A program made the position numbers and the translations under genes. Below the pieces are notes generated by a model. It saw only the letters and a list, made by a program, of their open reading frames with translations, did not search any database and was not told the DNA's origin. A stretch of 62,175 bases of DNA from Actinomyces sp. ZJ308 (GTDB taxonomy: Bacteria > Actinomycetota > Actinomycetes > Actinomycetales > Actinomycetaceae), in NCBI RefSeq assembly GCF_011752065.1, contig NZ_JAAIJY010000020.1, positions 1-62,175 of the forward strand. Direction: 5' to 3'. This document shows, piece by piece, positions 28,120 through 36,778 of the stretch (the first letter of the stretch is position 1; the number at the start of each line of letters is the position of its first letter).

Positions 28120-29406
28120 GTGAATAACTCCAAGCGAGACGAGTCGGCTCGATCCACGACCGTGGCCGTCACTGGCGGACTCGTCATCGCCCTGGCCACC
28201 CAGAACGCCGTGCCTCCCTTCGCCACGGATATGTACAGCCCCGCCTTCCCACAGGTAACGGCCGCTCTGTCCACGAGTTCAACGGCGGTGGGCCTGACTC
28301 TGACGGTCTTCTTCATCGGCATGGGACTGGGACAGGTCGTCGCTGGACCGGTATCCGACCAGCGCGGTCGCCGCCTCTCCATGATCACCGGCGGCCTGCT
28401 GTGCACGGCGGGAGCCGTTGTCTGCGCTGTTTCCCCCGGTATCGGCGTGCTTCTCCTGGGGCGTTTCCTCCAGGGACTCGGCGGCGGAGCCGCGGCCGTG
28501 GTGGGAAGAGCGGTCCTGGTCGACATCGCCAGAGGCGATCGGCTCGCCAGCATGATGTCCATCCTCATGGCCGTCAGTGCCGTCGCCCCCATGGTGGCGC
28601 CCGTCATCGGTGGCGCGGTACTCGCCGTCGGCACCTGGCGCACCGTGTTCTGGTGCCTTGTGGGATTCGGCCTGTTCATGACCGCGATGGCGTTCATCTT
28701 CGTCCCTGAGACGCTCCCGGCCTCGCGACGCCAACCCGGGGGAGTCAGACGCTTCGCTCACGGGGTGCGTGAGCTGCTCACCCACCGCCGCTATGTGGGC
28801 TACATGCTCACGTCCTCCTGCTCCAGCTTCGCCATGTTCGCCTACATCTCCTCCTCATCCTTCGTCCTGCAGGAGATCAAGGGCCTGAGCTCCATGGCTT
28901 TCTCCCTCTTCTTCGCCTCCACCTCCGCTTGTCTCATGGCGGTATCCATCACCAACGCGCGCATTGTGGGACGCGTGCAGCCCCGCCGACTGATCGGCCT
29001 GGGGCTGATGATCTCGGCCACCGGGGTCACAATCGTTGCGATCAGCGTCTTGGCCCTGCAGGTGGCTCTCATTCCCCTGTGCGCCGGCTTCGTTCTGGTC
29101 ATGTCCGCGCAGGGCTTCGTCTTCGGCAACTCCAGCGCCACGGCCCTGGGACAGGTGCCGCACGTGGCCGGAGCGGCCAGCGCCCTCCTCAGACTGGCAC
29201 AGGCACTGGCCAACGCCACCTCCGCCCCGCTGGCGAGTTCCGGCGGTGGGAGCAGCGCCGTGCCCATGGTCGTCGTCATGATCATCGGAGTCAGTGGGGC
29301 CTGGTGCGCCTACCTGCTCGTGGGGCATGCATCTGGCGGGCGCCATATCCCTCAGGCGTCGCACAAGTCGTCACATCAGACTAAAAGGGAGAGCTCCAGG
29401 TCATAG
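28120..29406 (+). CDS. Bcr/CflA-type drug-resistance MFS transporter
   Basis: 428 aa, about 12 membrane segments. Signature pieces: PPFATDMYSPAFPQVTAAL in helix 1, GQVVAGPVSDQRGRRLSMI (motif A), GRFLQGLGGGAAAVVGRAVL and VSAVAPMVAPVIGGAVL (motif C). Start GTG 28120 is chosen since TACGAT (28108-28113) ends 6 nt before it; an in-frame GTG at 28099 adds 7 residues. Part of an accessory block between conserved genes. Its 3' end overlaps the toxin gene by 31 bp on the opposite strand. Confidence 0.85.
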   Translation: MNNSKRDESARSTTVAVTGGLVIALATQNAVPPFATDMYSPAFPQVTAALSTSSTAVGLTLTVFFIGMGLGQVVAGPVSDQRGRRLSMITGGLLCTAGAVVCAVSPGIGVLLLGRFLQGLGGGAAAVVGRAVLVDIARGDRLASMMSILMAVSAVAPMVAPVIGGAVLAVGTWRTVFWCLVGFGLFMTAMAFIFVPETLPASRRQPGGVRRFAHGVRELLTHRRYVGYMLTSSCSSFAMFAYISSSSFVLQEIKGLSSMAFSLFFASTSACLMAVSITNARIVGRVQPRRLIGLGLMISATGVTIVAISVLALQVALIPLCAGFVLVMSAQGFVFGNSSATALGQVPHVAGAASALLRLAQALANATSAPLASSGGGSSAVPMVVVMIIGVSGAWCAYLLVGHASGGRHIPQASHKSSHQTKRESSRS

Positions 29407-29690
29407 GCAAGGACGACGGCGCGAGCCAGCTCGTGCTCCTGGGTCTCAGTGAGAAAACCGATGCTGCGGCCGAGGAGTCGTGATGGGACCGTGAGCACGT
29501 TATCGAGCGAGATGGCTCTGGGATGATCCAATCCGTTGACAGTTCCCACCAGCACCTCGCTCGACAGGCCCTTGATCGTCGAGGTGATGGGGGCCACCGT
29601 CACCTTGGTCATGCTCGCGCGGGCAGCCTGACGAGTCAGGACGACGACGGGGCGCGTCTTATCCAGCCGGGCCAAGCAGATCTCTCTCAC
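29376..29690 (-). CDS. MazF/PemK-family toxin (endoribonuclease)
   Basis: 104 aa. N-terminal block MREICLARLDKTRPVVVLT carries the conserved Arg/Pro-Val pattern of the MazF SH3-like fold; VTVAPITSTIKGLSSEVLVG and DNVLTVPSRLLGRSIGFL complete it. Expected to cleave RNA and be neutralised by the upstream antitoxin. Starts at GTG 29690, three bases after the antitoxin stop, so the two are coupled. Confidence 0.9.
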   Translation of the reverse strand: MREICLARLDKTRPVVVLTRQAARASMTKVTVAPITSTIKGLSSEVLVGTVNGLDHPRAISLDNVLTVPSRLLGRSIGFLTETQEHELARAVVLAYDLELSLLV

Positions 29691-29693
29691 GTC

Positions 29694-29927
29694 TCACTCG
29701 TCCATCGTGAAGGAGCGGGCCGACCATGCGACAAGATCGTCAAGCTCATCGGAAGCCCCCTGCTGCTCCAATATCTCCGTGTCTCTGAGCGCCGCCTGCC
29801 GGCGCATCTCCCTTTCAAGCGCCTGCGTCACAAGCGCGGTGCGGCTCGGAGCGAGTCCATGAGCGACGGCCTCGTCGAGAAAGGAGACCATGTCATCGGG
29901 GAGCCGAACGGCGATCTGCACAGACAT
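29694..29927 (-). CDS. Ribbon-helix-helix antitoxin (MazE-like)
   Basis: 77 aa. RHH DNA-binding N-terminus (VQIAVRLPDDMVSFLDEAV), middle helix, and an acidic C-terminus (SDELDDLVAWSARSF) suited to bind the toxin. A -10 TATCAT (29934-29939, minus strand) ends 6 nt before ATG: leaderless. The palindrome at 29946-29966 lies over the -35 region. Confidence 0.88.
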   Translation of the reverse strand: MSVQIAVRLPDDMVSFLDEAVAHGLAPSRTALVTQALEREMRRQAALRDTEILEQQGASDELDDLVAWSARSFTMDE

Positions 29928-29945
29928 ACCGACATGATACCGAAG

Positions 29946-29966
29946 TGCATCCCGTTATGGGATGCA
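29946..29966. promoter_or_regulatory. Toxin-antitoxin operator palindrome
   Basis: Perfect inverted repeat TGCATCCC-GTTAT-GGGATGCA. It occupies the -35 area of the antitoxin promoter (-10 at 29934-29939), where an RHH antitoxin dimer pair would autorepress. Confidence 0.75.
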
Positions 29967-30008
29967 TGAAGAATCCAGTGCCGACCGGTGACCCGTTACC
30001 CTGACGTC

Positions 30009-30477
30009 ATGATGGAGACGGAGCCCGACGTCGCGCATCGCGCCTATTTCGCCGACAACCGCGCCGCTGCGCCCCGACGGGCGTCTTGTCCTGCGTGACG
30101 ACCATCCCGCCTTCATGGCCGTGGGGGATGACACCTCCCACGGGCTCACCCTCCACGAGCCCTACTTCCAGCAGGACGAGCCCATGACCTGGGAGAACGA
30201 AGGCTCCTACGTGGAGGCACCCGAGGGCTCCGCGCCGATCGCCCACACCCGCAATCACCAGTGGAACCACGCGGTGGGGGAGATCCTCGCCGCCCTACTG
30301 AGAGCCGGCCTCGTCCTGGAAGAGGTGGCTGAGACCCGCGTGTCCGCCTGGCGCCGTTGGCCCGACCTGATGGAGCCCTGCAAGGGCGGCTTCCGTTTCA
30401 CAGACCCGGCGATGCGGGAGATGCTGCCCCTCCAGCTCATCGTCGTCGCTCGCCGGCCGGTCGAGTCCCGACCATAG
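30009..30477 (+). pseudogene. SAM-dependent methyltransferase remnant with internal deletion
   Basis: The first about 18 codons (EPDVAHRAYFADNRA) look like the N-terminus of a class I SAM methyltransferase. At about 30055-30067 the reading must change frame and jump to LRPDGRLVLRDDHPAF, the post-core strand of the same family, followed by an intact C-terminus (HNHQWNHAVGEILAALLRAG, ETRVSAWRRWPDLMEP, LPLQLIVVARRP). The whole SAM-binding core, by family length well over 100 residues, is missing, so the product cannot bind SAM. The promoter survives (TACCCT 29997-30002, 6 nt before ATG). Confidence 0.8.
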
Positions 30478-30524
30478 GAGCCGCGCGAGTGCCGGGTGGT
30501 GGGCCCTGACTACACTGCTCGGTG

Positions 30525-31622
30525 ATGAGCCAGTACGAGCCCGCCTCAGAGCCCGATGCCCCCGCAGCGCCATCGCCCTCCCGGCGTCCGGACCCCCAGG
30601 ACATCCTGGGGCAGGCCGGCCGGCGTGGACCCTTCCGCTACGGAGAGCGCATCCAGGTCACGGACACCAAGGGCCGCAAGAACACCTTCCTGCTCGACCC
30701 CCACGGTTACTTCCAGTCCGTGCGGGGCTCCTTCTACCACCGGGACGTCGTCGGCCTGGACGAGGGCAGCGTCATCGAGACGGACACCGGCCACGAGCTG
30801 CTCCTGCTGCGCCCGCTTCTGGCCGACTACGTGCTGTCCATGCCCCGCGGCGCGCAGGTGGTCTATCCCAAGGACTCCGGCCAGGTCATCGCCATGGGTG
30901 ACATCTTCCCCGGCGCCCGAGTCCTGGAGGCCGGGGTCGGCTCGGGCGCGCTGACCATGAACCTGCTCTCCGCCATCGGGGAGAGCGGCCACCTGCTGTC
31001 CATCGAGCGTCGTGAGGACTTCGCCCAGATCGCCGCCTCCAACGTGGACGCCTGGTTCGGCCGCCACCACCCCGCCTGGGAGCTGTGCACCGGCGACTTC
31101 GCCGACGTCGTCGCCGCCCGGGTGGAGGCGGGCAGCATCGACCGGGTGGTCCTGGACATGCTCGCCCCCTGGGAGAATGTTGAGGCCGCCTCCACCGCGC
31201 TGGCGCCGGGTGGGCTCTTCCTGGCCTACGTCGCCACCGTCACCCAGCTCTCGCGCACCGTGGAGGCCCTGCGCCACAGTGGGCTGTTCACCGAGCCCGA
31301 GTCCTGGGAGTCCATGGTGCGCACCTGGAACGTCGACGGCCTGGCCGTGCGCCCCGACCACCGCATGGTGGCGCACACCGGCTTCCTCCTGACCGCCAGA
31401 CGCCTGGCCTCCGGCTCCCGGCCCCTGACCCGCAAGCGCCCGCCCGCCCGCGGCGCCTATGACGAGGGCGGCTACTGGCTGCCCGACGACGTCAAGGAGC
31501 GCACCAGCACCGACAAGAAGGTGCGTCGCGTCCTGCGCGACTGCCGGGCAAAACAGCCCACTGATGCTACTCCCGTCCAGAACGGGACCGCCGAGCCCAC
31601 CGGGGATGGAGATCATGCCTGA
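30525..31622 (+). CDS. trmI: tRNA (adenine-58-N1)-methyltransferase TrmI
   Basis: 365 aa. Makes m1A58 in the tRNA T loop as a homotetramer. N-terminal RNA-binding part (DPHGYFQSVRGSFYHRDVVG, LRPLLADYVLSMPRGAQVVYPKD) and Rossmann SAM site PGARVLEAGVGSGALTMNLL, then VLDMLAPWENVEAASTALAP. GTG 30522 directly precedes the ATG and is an alternative start; a TACACT -10 at 30511-30516 makes the mRNA leaderless. It overlaps ARC by 8 nt, the order seen in actinobacterial pupylation loci. Confidence 0.93.
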   Translation: MSQYEPASEPDAPAAPSPSRRPDPQDILGQAGRRGPFRYGERIQVTDTKGRKNTFLLDPHGYFQSVRGSFYHRDVVGLDEGSVIETDTGHELLLLRPLLADYVLSMPRGAQVVYPKDSGQVIAMGDIFPGARVLEAGVGSGALTMNLLSAIGESGHLLSIERREDFAQIAASNVDAWFGRHHPAWELCTGDFADVVAARVEAGSIDRVVLDMLAPWENVEAASTALAPGGLFLAYVATVTQLSRTVEALRHSGLFTEPESWESMVRTWNVDGLAVRPDHRMVAHTGFLLTARRLASGSRPLTRKRPPARGAYDEGGYWLPDDVKERTSTDKKVRRVLRDCRAKQPTDATPVQNGTAEPTGDGDHA

Positions 31623-33303
31623 GGCCTCTGCAACCGGTGCGGACAGGACTCAGTCGCTGGGCATGCCCGCCAGGGACTTCACCAGTCACCAGCTGCGCGA
31701 GGCCCGGGCCCAGGCCGTCAGCCTGGCCTCCAAGAACGAGCGCCTCGTCGCCGCCCTGGGCACCGCCCGCGAGCGCATCACAGAGCTCGGCCAGCAGCTC
31801 GACGCCGTCACCCGGCCCCCGGTCACCCTGGGACTGCTCACCGCCCTTCCCAGCACGAGGGATGAGGGAAACGTCGGGGGCGCCGGACAGGAGCGCGAGG
31901 TGGCCGTGAGCCTGTCCGGCCGCCAGATGCTCCTGCACGTCCACCCGGCCGTCGACGACGCCGACCTCCAGGTCGGCCGGCTCGTGGCCGTCAACGACCA
32001 GATGCTCGTCGTCACCACCCTCCCCGAGCCACAGACCGGTGAGGCCGTCACCCTCGAGGAGACCCTCGATGACGCCCGCGTCCTGGTGACCACCGGTGCA
32101 GGAGGTACACGGATCCTGACCCTGTCCTCCGCTCTGCGCCGTATCGCGGGGACCGGCGAGGGACTCAAGCCCGGCGACACCCTGGCCGCGGACCTGCGCG
32201 CCGATATCGCCACGGCCCTCATCGAGCGCACCAGTGTTGAACAGCTCGTCGTCGCCGAGGCCCCCGACGTCTCCTGGGCGGATATCGGTGGACTGGGACC
32301 GCAGATCGAACAGATCCGCGACGCCCTCGAGCTGCCCTTCACCCACCCGGAACTCTTCCAGGCCTACGGGCTGCGCGCCCCCAAGGGGCTGCTGCTCTAC
32401 GGCCCGCCCGGCTGCGGCAAGACCCTCATCGCCAAGGCCGTTGCCACCTCGCTGGCGGGTTCCGGAGACGCACCCGGCTCGAAGGGCCGCCCGGCCGCCT
32501 TCCTCAACATCAAGGGCCCCGAGCTGCTGAGCAAGTTCGTCGGCGAGACAGAGCGGCAGATCCGGGCCATCTTCGACCAAGCCCGTAAGGCCGCTGCCGA
32601 GGACCGTCCGGTGGTCATCTTCTTCGATGAGATGGAGGCGCTCTTCCGCACCCGCGGCACCGGTGTGTCCTCCGACGTCGAGACCATGATCGTGCCCCAG
32701 GTCCTGGCAGAGATCGATGGGGTGGAGTCGTTGCGCAACGTCGTCATCATCGGGGCCTCCAACCGTGAGGACATGATCGACCCCGCCATCCTGCGCCCCG
32801 GGCGCCTCGACGTGAAGATCCGCATCAACCGGCCCGATGAGACCGGGGCGGAGGAGATCCTCGCCCGGCACCTGAGAGCCGACCTTCCTCTGGCGCCGGC
32901 GGAGCTCGCGGCCCACGGGGGAGACCACGAGGCCACAGCCGCCTTCCTGCGCCACGTCGTCGTCGAGACCCTCTACGCCCGAAACGAGGCCACCGCCGTC
33001 CTGGAGATCACCGAGGCACGTGCAGCCGGTGTCACCACCCGTACCCTCCACCTGGCCGACCTGGCCAGCGGCGCCATGCTGGCCGCCATCATCTCCCGGG
33101 CCAAGACCGCCTCCATCAAGGACGAGCTCGCCGGGGGACAAGGGGGCCTGAGTGCGGACAGGCTCCGCTCGGCCGTTGAGATCGAGGCCCGACAGAACGA
33201 GGAGATCACCGGCGCCACCACCCCCGAGGGCTGGGCCCGGCTCATCGGCGCCCGCGCCTCGCAGATCCGCAGCGTTCGCAGACTGGGGAAGGAGAGCCTG
33301 TGA
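31615..33303 (+). CDS. arc: ARC/Mpa-type AAA+ ATPase of the Pup system
   Basis: 562 aa unfoldase that engages pupylated proteins. N-terminal coiled coil (about 20-65, LREARAQAVSLASKNERLVA) binds Pup; then a double OB region; AAA domain with Walker A GPPGCGKT (about 263-270) and Walker B VVIFFDEMEA (Asp338, Glu339). The C-terminus ends RRLGKESL and lacks the GQYL-type HbYX tail that docks Mpa on the 20S proteasome, matching the absence of proteasome genes here. ATG 31615 preferred; 31606 is an alternative. GTGA overlap with dop. Confidence 0.94.
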   Translation: MPEASATGADRTQSLGMPARDFTSHQLREARAQAVSLASKNERLVAALGTARERITELGQQLDAVTRPPVTLGLLTALPSTRDEGNVGGAGQEREVAVSLSGRQMLLHVHPAVDDADLQVGRLVAVNDQMLVVTTLPEPQTGEAVTLEETLDDARVLVTTGAGGTRILTLSSALRRIAGTGEGLKPGDTLAADLRADIATALIERTSVEQLVVAEAPDVSWADIGGLGPQIEQIRDALELPFTHPELFQAYGLRAPKGLLLYGPPGCGKTLIAKAVATSLAGSGDAPGSKGRPAAFLNIKGPELLSKFVGETERQIRAIFDQARKAAAEDRPVVIFFDEMEALFRTRGTGVSSDVETMIVPQVLAEIDGVESLRNVVIIGASNREDMIDPAILRPGRLDVKIRINRPDETGAEEILARHLRADLPLAPAELAAHGGDHEATAAFLRHVVVETLYARNEATAVLEITEARAAGVTTRTLHLADLASGAMLAAIISRAKTASIKDELAGGQGGLSADRLRSAVEIEARQNEEITGATTPEGWARLIGARASQIRSVRRLGKESL

Positions 33304-34985
33304 GTGCCGTCGGCTTTCAACCGGGTCCGGTGACGCGTCCCGTCGGCCTGGAGACCGAGTTCGGGGTCCTGCGCCCGGGCGACCTCTACGCCAATCCCGT
33401 GGTCCTCTCCAGCCAGGTGGTGGAGGCCTACTGCACGGCCGCCGACGTGCCCGCCGTGCGATGGGACTACGAGGGGGAGGACCCCCTGGCCGACCTGCGC
33501 GGCGGCAGGCTCCAGCGAGCCGCTGCCCACCCCAGCCAGCTCACCGACGATCCTGCTCGCCCGGCGCCGTCGGGTGACGCCTCACCGGCCGCGGACACAG
33601 CGGCGGCAACGGCAGAGCCTCCGCCGGCCCCATGGGGCTCACGCGCCCGCCCCAGCGCCGCCGAGACGGCGCTTCCCCACGCGACGACGGCGGTTCTCGT
33701 CAACGGGGCCAGGCTCTACGTGGATCACGCCCACCCCGAGTACTCCTCGCCGGAGGTCCTCACCCCCCGTGACGCCCTCGTCTGGGACCGGGCCGGGGAG
33801 GTGGTTGCCCGGCGCGCCATGACGGCTCTGAGCGACGGTAGCGGCTCCGCCGGCGCTCCGGAGGAGATCGTCCTGTACAAGAACAACGTGGACGGCAAGG
33901 GGGCGGCCTACGGCTCCCACGAGAACTACCTCGTGCGGCGCGACCTACCCCTGGAGGAGCTGGCGTCGATCCTGACCCCGTTCCTGGTCACCCGCCCCGT
34001 CCTCGTCGGCGCCGGTCGGGTCGGGATCGGACAGCGCAGCGAGCGGCCCGGATTCCAGATCAGTCAGCGCGCCGACTACGTCGAGTCCGAGATCGGCCTG
34101 CAGACCACTTTCAACCGTCCCATCATCAACACCCGCGACGAGCCGCACGCCGACGGCGCGCGCTGGCGCCGCATGCACGTCATCAACGGCGACGCCAACC
34201 GCTTCGACGTCCCCATCTACCTCAAGGTGGCCACCACGGACCTGCTCCTGTGGTTCCTGGAGCAGGCGCACGCCGAGGAAACCGACGAGCTCAAGGACGC
34301 CCTGATGGAACTCGGCCGCATGGCGATCACCGCGGACCCCGTCGAGGAGCACTGGGCCGTCTCCCACGACCCCACCCTCACCTACGAGCTGACCACGCGG
34401 GGTGGGGCGATGACCGCCCTGGAGATCCAACGCACCTGTCTCAACGCCGTCACTCCTGCCGTGACTCGCAGCGGCGACCCCGAGGCTCAGCGCGCCCTGG
34501 ACCTGTGGCGCCAGAGCCTCGACGCCCTGGAGCAGTGGAGCCGCGACGGAACGGGACCGGCCGCCCAGCTGGTGGAGTGGGTCGCCAAGTACGAGCTCTG
34601 CGAGGGACTGCGCCGACGGTCGGGAACCGGCTGGGACGATCCTCGTCTGGCCGCACTCGACATCCAGTGGGCCGATCTTCGCCCGGGACGCTCCGTGGTC
34701 GACAAGCTAGACGCCGCCGGTCGGATCCACCGACTGGTCTCCGAGGCCGAGGTCCAGCGAGCCGCCGTCACCCCTCCTGAGGGCACGCGCGCCGCCATTC
34801 GCGGAACCGCCATCAGGCGTTACCCCCAGATCGTGAGCGCCTCCTGGACCTGCCTCGTTCTCGATGTCCCAGGTACCCCCGAGCTGCTGCGCCTGCGTCT
34901 GCCCGACGACGTCGCCGTGGATCCGGATGAGACGGTGACCATCCTGGAGGAAATTGGTTGTCGGGCAGCACCTGAGAGAGACTGA
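33300..34985 (+). CDS. dop: Depupylase/deamidase Dop
   Basis: 561 aa, glutamine-synthetase-like fold. It deamidates Pup's C-terminal Gln to Glu and removes Pup from substrates. The GLETEFGV ATP/Mg motif is near the N-terminus; the Dop-specific loop region begins about residue 50 (WDYEGEDPLADLRGGRLQRA) and is extended here by an Ala/Pro-rich insert of about 50 residues; then YVDHAHPEYSSPEVLTPRDA, KNNVDGKGAAYGSHENYLVR and NTRDEPHAD. The GTG start overlaps the ARC stop. Confidence 0.94.
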   Translation: MSAVGFQPGPVTRPVGLETEFGVLRPGDLYANPVVLSSQVVEAYCTAADVPAVRWDYEGEDPLADLRGGRLQRAAAHPSQLTDDPARPAPSGDASPAADTAAATAEPPPAPWGSRARPSAAETALPHATTAVLVNGARLYVDHAHPEYSSPEVLTPRDALVWDRAGEVVARRAMTALSDGSGSAGAPEEIVLYKNNVDGKGAAYGSHENYLVRRDLPLEELASILTPFLVTRPVLVGAGRVGIGQRSERPGFQISQRADYVESEIGLQTTFNRPIINTRDEPHADGARWRRMHVINGDANRFDVPIYLKVATTDLLLWFLEQAHAEETDELKDALMELGRMAITADPVEEHWAVSHDPTLTYELTTRGGAMTALEIQRTCLNAVTPAVTRSGDPEAQRALDLWRQSLDALEQWSRDGTGPAAQLVEWVAKYELCEGLRRRSGTGWDDPRLAALDIQWADLRPGRSVVDKLDAAGRIHRLVSEAEVQRAAVTPPEGTRAAIRGTAIRRYPQIVSASWTCLVLDVPGTPELLRLRLPDDVAVDPDETVTILEEIGCRAAPERD

Positions 34986-35042
34986 CCCCCACAGCGCCCA
35001 CCAGCGACGCGCTGCTCGAGAGGACGAGTGAAGGAGCACCAC

Positions 35043-35276
35043 ATGACGCCGCAGTACGCCAATCAGTCTCATGGACAGGTTCGTCGCACCGGCGTCGAGT
35101 CCGCCGTCGAGGACGCTGAGGAGCAGATCGGCGTCGGAACGCCGACGGCGTCGGCACAGACGACGTCGACCACCCAGGTCGGTGACGTCGACAGCATTCT
35201 CGATGAGATCGACTCGGTCATCGAGACCAATGCGGCGGCCTTCGTCCAGGGCTTCGTCCAGAAGGGCGGCCAGTGA
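35043..35276 (+). CDS. pup: Prokaryotic ubiquitin-like protein Pup
   Basis: 77 aa, mostly disordered, with the ARC-binding helix near the C-terminus (DVDSILDEIDSVIETNAAAF) and the terminal FVQKGGQ. Ending in Gln means Dop must deamidate it before ligation. AAGGAG 6 nt before ATG 35043 decides the start over GTG 35028. The stop overlaps pafA. Confidence 0.97.
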   Translation: MTPQYANQSHGQVRRTGVESAVEDAEEQIGVGTPTASAQTTSTTQVGDVDSILDEIDSVIETNAAAFVQGFVQKGGQ

Positions 35277-36730
35277 GCATGAGCGGCTCACGGCCCCCGG
35301 CGCGGCGCATCATCGGGGTGGAGACCGAGTACGGCATCACCTGCGCCCCCACCGGGGACGGTCCACCACCCCTGGATGCCGACCACGCCGCTCGCGAGCT
35401 CTTCGACCCGGTGGTCCAGCGCTCGCGCTCCTCGAACGTCTTCACTCGCGGCGGAGCCCGCCTCTACCTGGATGTGGGTTCCCACCCGGAGTTCGCCACC
35501 GCCGAGTGCGACCGCCTCGAGGACCTGCTCGCCCAGGACCGTGCCGGCGAGCTGGTCATGGCGGACCTGGCCCAGCAGGCCAACACCCGTTTGACCGCCG
35601 CCGGCGTTCCCGGGCGGATCCACCTGCTGAAGAACAACCGCGACGCCGAGGGCAACGGCTTCGGATGCCACGAGAACTACCTCGTGCGCCGTCGCGGCGA
35701 CTTCTGGAACGATGCGCGCACCCTCGTACCCCACCTGGTGACCCGCCAGATCCTCGTCGGTGCCGGTCACATCGCGGGAAACGACGAGGCTCGTCCAACG
35801 GCGCAACCCGCCGGTCCCTGGCATTCGGGTTACGTCTTCTCCCAGCGGGCGGACCAGATGTGGGACGCGGTCTCCTCGGCCACGACCCGTGCCAGACCAC
35901 TGATCAACACCCGTGACGAACCGCACGCCGACGCCGAGCGCTACCGACGCATGCACGTCATCGTCGGGGACTCCAACATCGCCCAGGGATCCACTCTGCT
36001 CAAGGTGGCGGCCATGGACCTGCTCCTGGACTACCTGGAGAGCGGGGGAGACCTGAGTGACCTGGCCCTGGCCGATCCGATGCGGGCCATCCGTGACACC
36101 TGCCGCGACCTGAGCGGAGGTGCGCTCCTGGAACGTGCCGATGGCCGGACCATGACGGCGCTGGAGATGCAGACCGAGCACCTCGAGCGGCTGCGCGACC
36201 ATATCGCAGGAGAGGTCGAGGTCGACGGCCTGCACGCCGCCGCCCTGGACCTGTGGGAACGGGGGCTCGAGGCCGTCCGCCTCCAGCAGCCCGAGCGCGT
36301 GGCCACGGAGCTGGACTGGGCGGCCAAGTACCAGCTGGTGACTCGCTTCTGCCAGCGGCACGATACCGGGCTCACGGACCCGCGGGTTACCCGGTTGGCC
36401 CTGGCCTACCACGATGTCTCTCCCGATCAGGGGCTGCGTCAGCGTCTGGAGAGCGCAGGCATGCTGCGTCGTTTCATCGATGACGAGAGCTGCCGACGCG
36501 CGATGAGCACCCCGCCCGCCACCACACGTGCGCACCTGCGCGGCGCAGTCGTCGCCAGGGCCGAGGACCTTCGCCGGGACCTGACGGTCGACTGGGTGGG
36601 TGTTCGGCTCGACGACGGTGCCTGTCCGACTGTTACCCTGAGTGATCCCTTCTGCGCTGCAGATGAGCGCATCGACGCACTCCTGGAGAGCATGGAGCAC
36701 TCGGTGACCGACCTCCCCGCCGGGGTGTGA
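35273..36730 (+). CDS. pafA: Pup ligase PafA
   Basis: 485 aa paralogue of Dop that joins Pup's C-terminal Glu to substrate lysines. RRIIGVETEYGI (ATP site), RLYLDVGSHPEFATAECDR (catalytic Asp region), KNNRDAEGNGFGCHENYLVR, NTRDEPHADAERYRR; it lacks the Dop loop insert. GTG 35273 is coupled to pup by GTGA; ATG 35279 is an equally possible start. In many actinobacteria prcB and prcA stand between pup and pafA; here the two genes overlap directly. Confidence 0.95.
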   Translation: MSMSGSRPPARRIIGVETEYGITCAPTGDGPPPLDADHAARELFDPVVQRSRSSNVFTRGGARLYLDVGSHPEFATAECDRLEDLLAQDRAGELVMADLAQQANTRLTAAGVPGRIHLLKNNRDAEGNGFGCHENYLVRRRGDFWNDARTLVPHLVTRQILVGAGHIAGNDEARPTAQPAGPWHSGYVFSQRADQMWDAVSSATTRARPLINTRDEPHADAERYRRMHVIVGDSNIAQGSTLLKVAAMDLLLDYLESGGDLSDLALADPMRAIRDTCRDLSGGALLERADGRTMTALEMQTEHLERLRDHIAGEVEVDGLHAAALDLWERGLEAVRLQQPERVATELDWAAKYQLVTRFCQRHDTGLTDPRVTRLALAYHDVSPDQGLRQRLESAGMLRRFIDDESCRRAMSTPPATTRAHLRGAVVARAEDLRRDLTVDWVGVRLDDGACPTVTLSDPFCAADERIDALLESMEHSVTDLPAGV

Positions 36731-36778
36731 GCGGTAGACGTTCACGGCACTGGCGAGGCGACTGACGGAAGACGCAAC

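Noticed and set aside
31459..31614. Earlier start of ARC inside trmI
   Set aside because: The sequence is a shifted frame of trmI and lacks the family N-terminus, which begins at about 31615.
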